A stretch of 64,000 nucleotides of DNA from Amphibalanus amphitrite (lineage: Eukaryota; Arthropoda; Thecostraca; Balanomorpha; Balanidae). The position numbers were made by a program, and so were the translations under genes. Each line of letters opens with the position of its first letter. Position 1 is the first letter of the stretch. The stretch is from positions 186,001 through 250,000 of the forward strand of contig NW_024881531.1 in assembly GCF_019059575.1 (NCBI RefSeq), written 5' to 3'. Below, one piece after another: positions 34,991 to 48,027 of this stretch. The notes beneath the pieces are model-generated. The model searched no databases and was not told where the DNA came from. It saw only the letters and a list, made by a program, of their open reading frames with translations.

Positions 34991-37740
34991 GCCATAGGCG
35001 GTGATCGGTGAACACGCACTTCCCTTATGCGTTTGGCACGCCGTGCCTTATTAATCCCAGCTGCGTCATTTGTGGCGGCAAGTCAGTCACAGACAGCGGC
35101 GAATCTAAGAGAGCTGTGAGTCTGAGAGGGGAAGAGGGTCCAGATGACATTACCCCAACTATGGAGAACAGCCTCGCCAGGATTGGCAGGGGGCGTGTAT
35201 ACTGTATAGGCACTGGGAGTGGAGGGCGAGGGTAGCCATGGGATGACGTCCGGTGCCGACCGCCGCCGGCGCCGGCAGACGCGAGAGAAAGATCCGCGGT
35301 GATTCTGTCAGAGGCCGGCCGTCCTTCTGACTAATGGCGAGAATGGTGGCGAATGGAAGAGGAAGATATGAGTAATGAGTATCAGGTGGGCATTGGGATC
35401 CAACATTGGGTATCACCTTATACGACCTAAGACAATTATAACTGGTAAACGACCTAGCCGTAAAAAGTTTATGGTTTCGCACACGAATAAGTGAATAATA
35501 ACTGCGCTTTAAACGGCAAAATAGGAAGAAGTCAATCTAGCTGTCATACTCGTATAATCGCGTCTAAAACCGTTTTGAATCGGATGCATGCGAGCTAATT
35601 GCCTGCGAGGCATTCCCAGTTCTAACTTCTATGTCACGCCGTTGTCGCAGCGTGGCAGACGGTCAGTGATAATTAGACGTTCCACCCGGGCTGTCAGGAT
35701 GGTCTGTGAGCTGTGCCGTCACCGTCATTGGCAGGTACTCGATATTAAACTCTGATCTTATTGGCGCTAGTAATCGTTGACAAAGTGGCTGTCAGATGTC
35801 ACTGACCCCTAAGACCTTGTGAATCAGTCACCGCCGCGTGACCAATACATATAGGCGACTTTTCGACACGACTTGTCTGGGACCGGGGTCTCACGCCACT
35901 GTGATATGACAATACGAGTATTCTGAATGCCTCCCTGAGAGAACATGGCTGAGGCGGCTGATTGGCGTGTCAATCACGTCAGAGGCAGCACCCCTGCAGC
36001 TATTTTCGGCTGAGTTATTAGCCACACGATATTCGGAAGTTCAAACACGTCCTCAGCACAGTCTATGATGATATAATGAGCCAATTTTGCGCTAGTTTAT
36101 TGCTATTTCTGGTTAGATGGAACATAATTGTGTTAGCCCTCAGTACATAAGCATGCTTCAGCTACCTCGGTTGTTGGGATTTACATTGTACCGTATGCCC
36201 GTAATGAGGCCTTAACTATGTCACAAGTTGACTACACTGCAGAAGTTCCTTGTGAACTGATCCCGGAACTTGATGTGTTTCCACTGCCCCTTCTAAAACA
36301 TCCTCTGAATGTAATTAAACGTTCGCAAACATGAGGCTTTTCGCCAGTCTGCTTCCTCGTTCCGTGATGGTCCACTCATAAGGTGTGCGCCACACGCAAG
36401 GGCCACCCCGGTGTCGCAGCCTGTCTTACGGAAGTTCCGCCCGGAAATAGTGCTGTTCTACTCGAGAAAGGCTTCTGAGAGCGGCCTTCCGGTCTGTCTG
36501 ACACGAGTTGGAGCCACCGGGGACGGGTCGGGTGTCTCCCCTGACACTTAGAGGTCAGTGAGGCCGCGGGTGAGGTGTGGGTGACTGGGAGCGACGTGAG
36601 GTCGACTGAAACAGTCGGAAAAGGAACTGCAGGAAGGTGCGGGGGTGTGACGGCGACAGGTCGGGCGTCAGCGCAGTGTGATCCGCTGATATGGTCACCG
36701 GTCACGGCGAGTCGAGAGATATGAGTCAGTTCATGAAATGAAAGGTAAATAGATACAGGATGCCTATTTTCTGAATGTGGGTTTGTCATGTCCTGACAGC
36801 TATTGCACAGAGTAGGTATATAAATAAATGCACAACAGACACATCATCCCTGGCACGGCAGGCAATGTTATAGCAGTGCACGCACCAGCCGGCAGGTTAG
36901 ACTAGGGATCTAGTTTTGTACAATCGTGCACCTGTAATGCAGCAGTAAGCCCCCTGTCAAGGTTTTAACGTGGGAGGACTGTTTTTCGAATGATTCCAAA
37001 CAAGACAAACTTGGCGTAATTGTCACATCCGGTTTTATTTCGTGACTTAGGTAGGTACTTGAGCCACATGTAGAGCTGGAGTTGACAGGCTTGATGATTT
37101 GGTGTTTTAGGGCACACCGGCAACGAGGCTATATGGCGTTGACAGGCTTATTCTAGAAAGAAAGGCTTTTCTAGAAAGGCTTTTCTAGAAATGCAACTTG
37201 TGTTTATATGTATGTAGCAGACTCAAGTCACTGTATCATTATGCAGTGAGGACCAAGATGATTTGTGGAATTTATATCTTGTTCAACTTCAAAAAGGCGT
37301 TTGGCTGCAACAGCTCCAAGCGTTTGGTTCACGGCACCGTAGGTATGTTCTAGCTTTGAGTGCAAGGGAATTGCATCAGTCAAGGTTCGTGCACTGTCGC
37401 ACTCAGATTAGTAGCATCAGCAAATTCCAACATGTAAACGCGATGAAAACTGCTTGTACCTGGACCGCTGTATGTTTATAACTTTGTACAAAAAAAAAAA
37501 TGAAGATAATTGTTCCCGACCCGAATCCAGCAGTTCTGGGTACCTATATCAAATACATTTTCAGAGTCATCTGAACGATTCTTATAGTTCCTAACACAAT
37601 TTTGAACAAGGGTTCTTGACGCATGCAGGTAAGTAGTTAATAGAATGCGTTGCAATGCCACTGACGCTGACAAGCTTATCAATCAACTTAACTTGACCTA
37701 ATGCAACTCGGAACTCTCATTGTTCCAACCCAGCGAGCCA
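34991..37740. other. Intergenic
   Basis: No gene recognised. A short tandem of AAGGCTTTTCTAG occurs at ~37161-37195. Confidence 0.45.
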
Positions 37741-38110
37741 GGAAGTTCAACAGGGATGTGCTTTGTAAATCGTGCATCGCATTCAAATGTCAGCGCGGTC
37801 AGCTGTGTTTCAATTACAGTCAATTCTTCCCCAAAGCGGGAAGACATGGTCTCGGGGTCTGCAACTAGCGGACATCCGGTGCCCCTCCCTCTACCCCCCT
37901 CCCCCGCGGGAGAAAGCTGTCTGAAGCGCCGCCCGCTCCTCGACCGTGTCAGGAGGGGGGGGGGGGGGGCTGGCGTGCCGGGCTGAAGTAAAAATCGGGC
38001 ACCAGTTGACTGGCGGCCCCGGGCCGGTGTGCTGACATCACTGTCGGGTTTAGCCGACCGGAGCACTGCACGATGGGCTGATGTCAGCCAGAGGTCCGCC
38101 GGCCACGGAG
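37741..38110. other. GC-rich island
   Basis: A C/G-rich patch with a 14-G run near 37956. A 122-codon antisense frame is low complexity. Confidence 0.3.
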
Positions 38111-38936
38111 GCGAGCAGGGTGGCCGCCGTGACTTTCACGAGCTAATAAAAAACCGTGAATGTAATGATAAGAGGTGCTCAATGTAGACAAGGAGATCTT
38201 TTTTCAGTAGCTAGCCGGCACTAATACACAATCAGATGTTCTAACTTCTTATGCTTAGCGTAATGCAACTGCCCAATTTAGTTGCTTAGAAAATGAACGC
38301 TCACGGCTCAAGCGTCAGATATGTGCTAAGGAGACATCTAAATCTGTTAACACTATGGAGTGACAACTGATAGCTGTGAGCGGACAATCAACACAGTGTT
38401 TGTTTACCAAACCGATAGTAGCGTTCGTTTATGTATCAGTTGTTTAACAGCCAACTTTATCACATGATGGGAATCACCACTGTCGCTCCTGAACTTTAAA
38501 AAGCGATCCACTTTTACCCAGGTGACCTTTGGCTCTCGATCGATATCTCGACAACTCAAAGCGTGCCATCAAGAATAGATGCGTCAATCGTCAGTAGCCG
38601 CGCCATGCTCAGATACTGGCCTATTTTTCGGGACGGGGAAGCACCCACCATCACTGATGTCGGACACTGACAAACGCACCTCAGTGGGACGACCTTGCGC
38701 CCACGAAGGTCAGTCGTGTTTTATCAGCTCTGGTGCGATCAAATCTGGCCTTAATGACATGAGTCACTAATCAAACCGAGCTGGACTGTCTGCCAAACAA
38801 TGGCGTCATGTGCACCGACCAGCCGAGGCGATCCAAATAACTACACGATGTGCAGTGACGGACGGAGAGGCGCAGCGTAAAACATCAGCCGGTGTCTCGA
38901 CTCCGTTGATCGCAGAATTACATTGAAAGTTGGTTA
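38111..38936. other. Intergenic
   Basis: No gene or complete element was recognised. Confidence 0.45.
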
Positions 38937-39640
38937 CGGAGCGAGCGAAGCGAGCGGAGTCTTTCCTTAGATTAACGGAAATTTCTGAGTATGAGCGGCC
39001 GGCCGGCCGGCCGGCCGGCCGGCCGTGGGGACGCTCTTCAAAAGCTAATATCTTAGGAACGGGACATCCGATTGACAAGCGGTCTTCTTTACTGAATGTC
39101 ACTTGGACGTAAAAGTTCTGTGGTGTGATGGCCACCATGCGTTCTTGCCAACCACCGCACGTGGCGCGTGGTAAAGTTGGACATTTTTTAAGAACCCCCA
39201 AAATTGCAACCTTAATAACGGCACAACGGCTGGGCCGATTGAATTGAAACTCGGTACACAGCTAGGTCTCCATCAGATAATTCATCTGCATGTGTTAAGG
39301 TTGGGGTGCTGCTGCACGTGCGCACGTGCAGGGGTCGTTTCCAGATCTCGAGAACGGCTGGACCGATGGCGCTCAAATTTGGTACACGGTTAGGGACCAG
39401 TTAGTAGGGTGCCGTGCACAAGTCAGTTGGGACCCATTTTGCACGTGCGCACGTGCAGGGTGCCGCTTCCAGATCTCGAGAACGGCTGGGCCGATTGTGC
39501 TCAAATTTGGCACATCGCTAGAGACCGGTTAGTAGGGTGCCGTGCACAAGTCAGTTGGAGGTACCCCCTCGAAATTTCGCACGTGCAAGGCCCACCCTCT
39601 CGCTCGCTCCGTTAGTCGCCCCATAAGGCGTTATACTGGT
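38937..39640 (+). mobile_element. Array unit 1 (left module A)
   Basis: The left module begins GGGGACGCTCTTCAAAAGCT, contains GGCACAACGGCTGGGCCGAT and has no counterpart in units 3 and 4. The right part carries two GCACGTGCGCACGTGC palindromes. A ~25-bp spacer separates it from unit 2. Confidence 0.7.
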
Positions 39641-39662
39641 GTAATTATTCCCAGCAACCATT

Positions 39663-40361
39663 ATTACGGAGCGAGCGAAACGAGCGGAGTCTCATACTGA
39701 ATTAAGGGAAAATCCTGAGTATGAGCGGCCGGCCGGCCGGCCGGCCGTGGGGACGCTCTTCAAATGCTAATATCTTAGGAACGGGACATCCGATTGACAA
39801 GCGGTCTTCTTTACTGAATGTCACTTGGACGTAAAAGTTCTGTGGTGTGATGGCCACCATGCGTTCTTGCCAACCACCGCACGTGGCGCGTGGTAAAGTT
39901 GGACATTTTTTTAAGAACCCCCAAAATTGCAACCTCAATAACGGCACAACGGTTGGGCCGATTGAATTGCAACTCGGTACACAGTTAGGTCTCCATCAGA
40001 TAATTCATCTGCATGTGTTACGGTTGGGGTGCTACAGCACGTGCGCACGTGCAGGGGGCGCTCCCAGATCTCGAGAACGGCTGGGCCGATTGCGCTCAAA
40101 GTTGGTACACGGTTGGGGACCAGTTAGTAGGGTGCCGTGCAAAAGTCAGTTTGGACCCCGCTTGCACGTGCGCACGTGCAGTGTGCCGCTTCCAGATCTC
40201 GAGAACGGCTTGGCCGATTGCGCTGAAATTTGGCACATCGCTAAAGACCGGTTAGTAGGGTGCAGTGCACAAGTTAGTTGGAGGTACCCCCTCGCAATTT
40301 CGCACGTGCAAGGCCCATCCTCTCGCTCGCTCCGTTGGTCGCCCAAAAGGCGTTTTACTGG
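39663..40361 (+). mobile_element. Array unit 2 (left module A)
   Basis: Shares module A with unit 1 with few changes. Its right end (GTTGGTCGCCCAAAAGGCGT then TTTACTGG) matches unit 3 rather than unit 1. Confidence 0.7.
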
Positions 40362-41056
40362 TTATTACGGAGCGAGCGAAGCGAGCGGAGTCTTACGTAG
40401 AATAATGGAAATTTCTGAGTATGAGCGGCCGGCCGGCCGGCCGGCCGGCCGTGGTCACGATTCTGCGACGCTTATATCTCAGCAACCACTTGACTGATTT
40501 ACATGCGGTAATTTTTGTAGGGTAGCTTCATTCCTTCTACCAAGTATTGGGCTATTCCCGATGCATGTGGGTGACTTTTTATGCACGTGCCACGTGCAAA
40601 ACGAAGAGGTGTCACTTTTGCAATTGTTGCAATATCTCGGTAACTACTTGGCCGATTGCGCTGAAAGTTGGCATGTAGGTAGGCACCCACTAGGCAATGC
40701 ATATCCATGTGCCAGAGTTGGGGTGCTGCTGCACGTGCGCACGTGCAGGGGTCGATTCCAGATCTCGAGAACGGCTGGACCGATTGCGCTCAAATTTGGC
40801 ACACGGTTACGGAGCAGTTAGTAGGGTGCCGTGCACAAGTCAGTTGGGACCCATTTTGCACGTGCGCACGTGCAGGGTGCCGCTTCCAGATCTCGAGAAC
40901 GGCTGGGCCGATTGTGCTCAAATTTGGCACATCGCTAGAGACCGGTTAGTAGGGTGCAGTGCACAAGTTAGTTGGAGGTACCCCCTCGCAATTTCGCACG
41001 TGCAAGGCCCATCCTCTCGCTCGCTCCGTTGGTCGCCCAAAAGGCGTTTTACTGGT
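40362..41056 (+). mobile_element. Array unit 3 (left module B)
   Basis: The left module begins TATATCTCAGCAACCACTTG and matches the solo copy at 22430. The unit joins unit 4 directly. Confidence 0.7.
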
Positions 41057-41728
41057 TATTACGGAGCGAGCGAAGCGAGCGGAGTCTTCGTAGAATAACG
41101 GAAATTTCTGAGTATGAGCGGCCGGCCGGCCGGCCGGCCGGCCGTGGTCACGATTCTGCGACGCTTATATCTCAGCAACCACTTGACCGATTTACATGCG
41201 GTAATTTTTGTAGGGTAGCTTCATTCCTTCTACCAAGTATTGGGCTATTCCCGATGCATGTGGGTGACTTTTTATGCACGTGCCACGTGCAAAACGAAGA
41301 GGTGTCACTTTTGCAATTGTTGCAATATCTCGGTAACTACTTGGCCGATTGCGCTGAACGTTGGCATGTAGGTAGGCACCCACTAGGCAATGCATATCCA
41401 TGTGCCAGAGTTGGGGTGGGTCGATTCCAGATCTCGAGAACGGCTGGACCGATTGCGCTCAAATTTGGCACACGGTTACGGAGCAGTTAGTAGGGTGCCG
41501 TGCACAAGTCAGTTGGGACCCATTTTGCACGTGCGCACGTGCAGGGTGCCGCTTCCAGATCTCGAGAACGGCTGGGCCGATTGTGCTCAAATTTGGCACA
41601 TCGCTAGAGACCGGTTAGTAGGGCGCCGTGCACAAGTCAGCTGGAGGTACCCCCTCGAAATTTCGCACGTGCAAGGCTCACCCTCTCGCTCGCTCCGTTA
41701 GTCGCCCTTAAAGGCGTTATACTGGTTT
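41057..41728 (+). mobile_element. Array unit 4 (left module B, 24-bp deletion)
   Basis: Nearly identical to unit 3 but missing about 24 bp that include the first GCACGTGCGCACGTGC palindrome (GGGGTGGGTCGATT instead of GGGGTGCTGC...GGGGTCGATT). Confidence 0.7.
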
Positions 41729-42240
41729 CGGTAGGTATTTATTCATTATGTCCGAACTAAACCTGACCTAGATGAAGTATTTGAGTTTAATTGAGTCTAA
41801 ACTTTTAAACGTATATTTAATGCAAACAACTTAATACCAACAACAGGTTACAATAAATAAGTTTTTTTCAGCCCTTATGTAGAATGCGATCTCCGAAGCC
41901 CAGCTTTCTTTCCGAAGGTCATCTATATTCTCCAGCGTTGGTCGATAGCGGAGAGGGGAGGACAGGACAGGGGTGCACAAGCCCGACAGCCGCCTCCCTC
42001 CCCTCCCCTCCCAGTCTAGTCTGGCGAGGGGAGGAGGGTGGACTACGACCGAGGGGAGGGGTTCAGGACGAAGGGGAGCTGGGAGGGGACACAGGGGACG
42101 TACCAGAGGGGGAGGGAGGAGAGGGTGATTGCATCCCCCCCCCCCCCCATCGTCGTCATCGTTGCGTCGGCTCTAGTCCGCATGGAATGGCGAAAGGAGG
42201 GTCGAGCGAGAGAAAAAGGAGAGTGAGATGGGAGAGAAGA
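41729..42240. other. Intergenic, GA-purine rich toward the right
   Basis: No gene recognised; G/A-rich sequence with a C run at ~42137-42149 leads into the (GA)n tract. Confidence 0.4.
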
Positions 42241-42244
42241 GAGA

Positions 42245-43555
<1,311 letters not shown>

Positions 43556-44270
43556 ATGGGTGTTTGGGCGGGGGGGGGGGAGGAGGGGTCACACGGCTGA
43601 CCGCCGAGGTCACTGACCTTGTGCCGGAGGCGCTCACGTGGTGTGCAGCTCGGCGCCCGCTGGCGCCCACTCTTCCGTCCCACGTCCTGCGAGTGTCTGA
43701 GGCAGCAGCGGCCCCGGCACCACGAGCACCTCTCCCAGCGGCCATCGATCTGGCCAGCACGGCTCCCCGTGCCGCGCCGGACCCCTGCCGCCGTCCCCTC
43801 CCCTCCTCCCCCCGCCCGCCTCCCCTCCGCCTCGCCCCCTCCCGAGGCCCGTTTCACGGCCCACCCGTACAGTCTCGCGGCGGCCGACCGCCAAGGCCAG
43901 CCGCGAGACTGTACTCCGTCGGTGGGGAGGGAGGCAGGGGGAGACCCGCCCCTACTCTCGGTTCCCCAGAGGACGGCCGTCCGTCCCAGACGGACCTTTG
44001 TGCGTCGTTCGACGGACGACGCTCCAGATGGAGAGAGGACATGGGGTGGCCAGGTGCCGGTCGGCCCCCTCCCCGCTCCCTCCCGCACCCGCCCGACCCC
44101 ACCGGCGGCGCGTCCCCAAGGCTGCTGCTGTCGGGAGGCTGCGCTGGGAGGGGATTCTGCCGTTGTCACCTCGGCCGTGGCGAGCTCCGACCGGCACTGG
44201 TCGCCTCTGCCCCCAGTTCAGGACCGAGCCGCCCTCGAATCGGCGGCAGGCTGCTTAGCGTGGGTACGCT
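43556..44270. other. GC-rich island containing a perfect 15-bp inverted repeat
   Basis: Low-complexity GC-rich sequence open in four or more frames, with no domain in any. GTACAGTCTCGCGGC at 43867-43881 and its exact complement at 43900-43914 enclose an 18-base loop. Candidate CpG island or UTR. Confidence 0.4.
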
Positions 44271-44847
44271 GCCCGCAAAAGACAATCATACCAATGGAGA
44301 TAAAATCGATGTTCGAGGGCTATTATATGCGTGTTGACAATCTTCACAGCTCAGTTAGGTACTCGGAATGTCTGTTGCACCAGACGTTTATGTTTCCAAA
44401 TCAAACGGAAACATTGCGGCGAATTTTTCAATTTATGTCTATCTTAATATTTGCCTTCGTTTGAGGCATCGACGTCAATAGGATGACCTAAAATGTTGAA
44501 AACTGTCAAACGTAATGGTCGTCGCTGGCATCCGCCACTTTGGAACACGTGTTTTGCGTTTACGTGTGTCACTTCAACTTGGCTGATGTGTCCCGGTCAT
44601 TTTGCGCCCACGTGCTTTGAGCACGAAGACTGAGGCGGTCCGAAGTGGCCGAGTCTAACGCCTCATTCTCGCTGTCGATGGGCGCAAAATGACCCCAGCA
44701 GTCGGCGCGCCCTAAAGCTCCAATAAACTAACAAGCTGTCGGAATGCGATGCAGCCCCGTTCCATGGCGAGTGGCGGTTCTGCGACACCCCAGCGAGCCT
44801 CATTTGAGCGAACGACGTTTGAGCGACACATTTTCAGCGATTGCCAA
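44271..44847. repeat. Intergenic with an inverted repeat at 44595-44694
   Basis: GGTCATTTTGCGCCCA (44595-44610) pairs perfectly with TGGGCGCAAAATGACC (44679-44694). The loop contains GTGGCCGAGTCTAACGCC, reminiscent of a tRNA box A, without a matching box B. Confidence 0.4.
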
Positions 44848-44851
44848 TTAA

Positions 44852-45736
44852 CCCTATTAGTGGCAGGCTCCTGGCTACCCCATATTAGTGGCAGGGGGGG
44901 GGGGCTGTTTACGACCCCCCCTTGATATCTCGAGATCTAACCGGCCGATTTTCAAAATTCAAACGGCATTCGATTTGGCTCAACGAGATCTACATTTCTA
45001 AAAAAATAAAATTAAAAAATGTCAATAGGGGGGTAGAGGGGGGTAAAAACGGGCAAATTGCAGATACATTTTAGACTGTTTATCACGGCCAGGTTTCTGA
45101 ACCAATCTTAACGCAACTTTTGCCGATCGATAGAGAATGAACCAGGAATTCACATGGATCCTAAAAATATGCATTTTCAAAAATCATAGGCGGATACAGA
45201 TCATTGAGATTGGGGGTACACAAATAGTATAGTAAATAATGTTTTTGTTGGTACTGTTTCTAAAAAGAATGGCAATGGTCTTGTTATGTTACAATTTTCT
45301 TATGAGAGAACGACTAAAATTGTATTGGTCATGCATAGGCGGTGTCAGGGCACCTATGTTGGGAGGTAAAAAATAACCCCCCCCCCCCTTTTTGGACGCC
45401 TGGATCCGCCTATTATAGCAAAAACGTGTCAAAAGAGGATGCACAATAACTTTGTATATGTTATCACATGATACCTTTCATTCACTGTTCGTAAAACTGG
45501 TGCAGCATCGTGATCTTCGCCCAAATGACTCGCTTCACGAATAGGACCCCCAATTCCCAGTGCTCTGGAGCCGCCCCTGGTAGAGTTATGAACTTGAAAT
45601 TTTCAGGGAATGTGTCCAATTTAGTTTTAGGAAAAGTCAGAAAATTTCAGCATCGTAGCTTCAGCGGTTTCGGGAGATATTCCCGAAAAACCTGAGGGGT
45701 GGATAAAAACAACCCCCCCCCCTGCCACTAATAGGG
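44852..45736. mobile_element. TTAA-flanked (piggyBac-like) element, CCCTATTAG subfamily
   Basis: CCCTATTAGTGGCAGG at the left and CCTGCCACTAATAGGG at the right are perfect inverted repeats, bounded by TTAA at 44848-44851 and 45737-45740. TATTAGTGGCAGG is duplicated inside the left end. A GGGGGCTGTTTACGACCCCC hairpin follows. A hAT-like fragment (CATAGGCGGATAC...CTGGATCCGCCTA, 45185-45413) is inserted within. No transposase frame. Confidence 0.85.
45185..45413. mobile_element. hAT-like MITE nested in the TTAA element
   Basis: The ends CATAGGCGGATACAG and CTGGATCCGCCTA are inverted and match the 14340 element. No 8-bp duplication was found. Confidence 0.5.
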
Positions 45737-45740
45737 TTAA

Positions 45741-46375
45741 AGTGACCGAGTCTTTTGAGCCAGTGACAATTCGGTTACATCGATTATCAACTATAGCGAG
45801 CACAAGAATCAGCGAAACCAATTTGAGCGAATATACTGTGGTCAATGAAGTACCATTTGATCAAATGCAGATACTATAGCAAAACCAAGCTGAACAAAAA
45901 TCATTTAATGATGCTTCCCGGATTTTTTTCCTCGTGAAATGTGTCTAATAAATAAATATCAGCGTCCTGGGAAGTAGGTCCTTCGGTCATATCTATTATC
46001 TTGTGGTAAAAAATGCCGGACAGCTTGGTGAATTTATTTCTGAAATTATTTCACCACTTAATAACGCATTATTTGAAGACAAGTGCACCAGGTGGCCAAC
46101 GAGGGGTGAAGGAGGCTGAACTTGATCTTGCATTGTTGAATGCCAGAAACAGGACAATGAAGAGAATGCCAAGGACATAATAAGCTTAAAGGGTGGCACA
46201 GGGAGATTCGGGTAAAGTTCCAGAGACCGCACCCAAGTGTAATTTAGTATTTGGAAATAGGTACGCATATCGTTTGGAGCAAGAGCTGACAAAGCTTACA
46301 ACTTCCAAACTGATCCAAATCAAGGGAAATTCGGTGTAAATGTCTCAATAATCGTTTGGTTACTGTTTGTTTACC
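45741..46375. other. Intergenic
   Basis: No gene or complete element was recognised. Confidence 0.45.
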
Positions 46376-46379
46376 TTAA

Positions 46380-47371
46380 CCCTATTCCTGGCGGGGGGGG
46401 GGGGGCTCAGGAGCCCCCCCTGAGGTTTTTTGGTTATTTCTCCCAAACGCGTTGAGCTAGGAAGCTCAAATTTTCTGACTTTTCCTAAAAGGCTTCTACG
46501 CAACATGTCTGAAAATTTTGAGTTGATCTGACCTCAGGTCAGGTCACCAGAGGCGGTTTGGTGACCCTACCTCAGAAAAGTTTGCAATCACGCCAGAGCT
46601 AGAGTTTTTGACCGATCAATTTCTTCTCTTCAGGGTTTAGTTAGGGTACCAGTATTTGCAATTTGTATATCTCGGAATTTTGATATCGGTGACCTAAGGT
46701 CAGGTCAATTTCGCGACCTCCCCATTATAAGTCAATGGGGGAAAAATCAACTCCCTGTTTTTACCACTAAAACGGGTCGGAATGGCCCCATATACCATAC
46801 ATGACTTCATATACGATCAACCTTCACTACCTTGAGGTCTGTTTTGCTGTTGGGCAGCTGTGAGGTCATGTGACGTCATCAAAGGTCACCAAAGGTTTTT
46901 GGCCAATAACTCCGTACAGGAACAAGATACAGACGCGTGGATGGTCTCATTGTGTTCAGTTCAGCTCGTCAAGACGCATCGAATGATATACATGATGACC
47001 TCGAGGTCACGTGACCTGAGGTCAGCCTTTGACCTTGACCTTTCGAGGTCAACATATATATCATTCGATGCGGATTGACGAGAGGATCACGATGATGCCC
47101 TTAGTTTGTTCCTATCTTGACTAATTCGAAAGTTATTCGAGAAAAACTCTCCATATCTAGCGCCGCCATTTTGACTTTTTCGACCCCTGTGACGTCATCT
47201 TTGACCTGACCTGAAAATGACCTTTGTAAAAATTGTAGATCTTGGCCGTGCGTATCCGATGCCGTTTACCGCTTGTCGCTATCTTGCTTCGTTCTCGAGA
47301 TCTCAGGGGGGGGCCGAATCGGCCCCCCCCCCGCCAGTTTCTTGTCCCGGCGGAGCCCGCCAGGAATAGGG
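46380..47371. mobile_element. TTAA-flanked (piggyBac-like) element, CCCTATTCC subfamily
   Basis: CCCTATTCCTGGCGG and CCGCCAGGAATAGGG are perfect inverted repeats bounded by TTAA (46376-46379, 47372-47375). The hairpins GGGGCTCAGGAGCCCC and GGGGGGCCGAATCGGCCCCC lie just inside the ends. The interior is homologous to the 16688 element (for example the TATAAGTCAATGGG block) and dense in AGGTCA half-sites, including TGACCTTGACC at 47030. Confidence 0.85.
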
Positions 47372-47521
47372 TTAAGTGGAGAATTTGAATTATTTGATTT
47401 TTTTAAGGAATGTAGTTAGCATCAAATTTGGAGCACAATGACTGATCTTTCAACGAGACATGCAACATACGGTTCCAGTTCATTATGCCTCTATAACTAC
47501 TTGCAAAATACACCGTGATTA

Positions 47522-48019
47522 GCCCGCGCCCCACTGAGGGGGGGGGGGCTATTTATAGCCCCCTCCCGTTTTTCTGCAATTATTTAATTCCAAACCGCTT
47601 GACGTATCGACGCCAAACTTTCAGTACCTTCGGCTGTATCCATTTGACACCTTATGTCAAAATATGAACTTCGTAGCTATCATAGGTCGGCCGGAAATGA
47701 CGTTAGAGTGAGGTCATGTTCGGCCGATTTCGACGCATAACATTGAACACAGCAATCGCTTCCAAGAGCTCAGTTTTGAACCCTCGCCCGCACATGGGGA
47801 GGGGTTGCCACCCCCCCCCCCCCCCCAGGTAGTTTTTCTGTTCTGCCGTCCACTGAAAATTTCAAGTTTCTGTGGTTTTTGAAACCTCCTGACCTTGAAC
47901 GGTAGGAGGTTTCAACTTGCACACCATGTATAAAATTGATGAGGGAAAAGTCATGCATTTTTTTGCGCTATTCACGAAAAACCTTGGGGTGGGGGGGGGG
48001 GGGGTCGGTGCGCGGTTGA
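47522..48019. mobile_element. TTAA-family element fragment interrupted by a hAT-like insertion
   Basis: CCCGCGCCCCACTGAGGGGG followed by the hairpin GGGGGGCTATTTATAGCCCC matches the left end of the element at 55107. The right end was not found; sequence beyond the hAT-like insertion at 49922 may continue it. Confidence 0.5.
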
Positions 48020-48027
48020 AGCGATAT

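Larger units (their letters stand above)
38937..41728 (+). repeat. Head-to-tail array of four ~0.7-kb GGAGCGAGCGA-ended elements
   Basis: Units start at about 38939, 39663, 40362 and 41059, each with TTACGGAGCGAGCGAA. Each carries a (GGCC)n run, a left module, a common right part with GATCTCGAGAACGGCTGG sub-repeats, and an end of CTCGCTCGCTCCGTT, hairpin GTCGCC(C)..AAGGCG and ACTGG. The sub-terminal inverted GGAGCGAGCGA/TCGCTCGCTCC, 3' hairpin followed by CTGG, and tandem arrangement resemble Helitron/Helentron-type non-autonomous elements, but no canonical 5' TC or host A|T junction was established. Units 3 and 4 are almost identical. Overlapping short frames inside are a by-product of the repeats. 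Confidence 0.8.

Noticed and set aside
38937-41728. Repeat array as a CRISPR locus or satellite
   Set aside because: Units are ~700 bp, start and end with inverted repeats and exist as a solo copy elsewhere; this is a tandemly arranged mobile element in a eukaryotic context.
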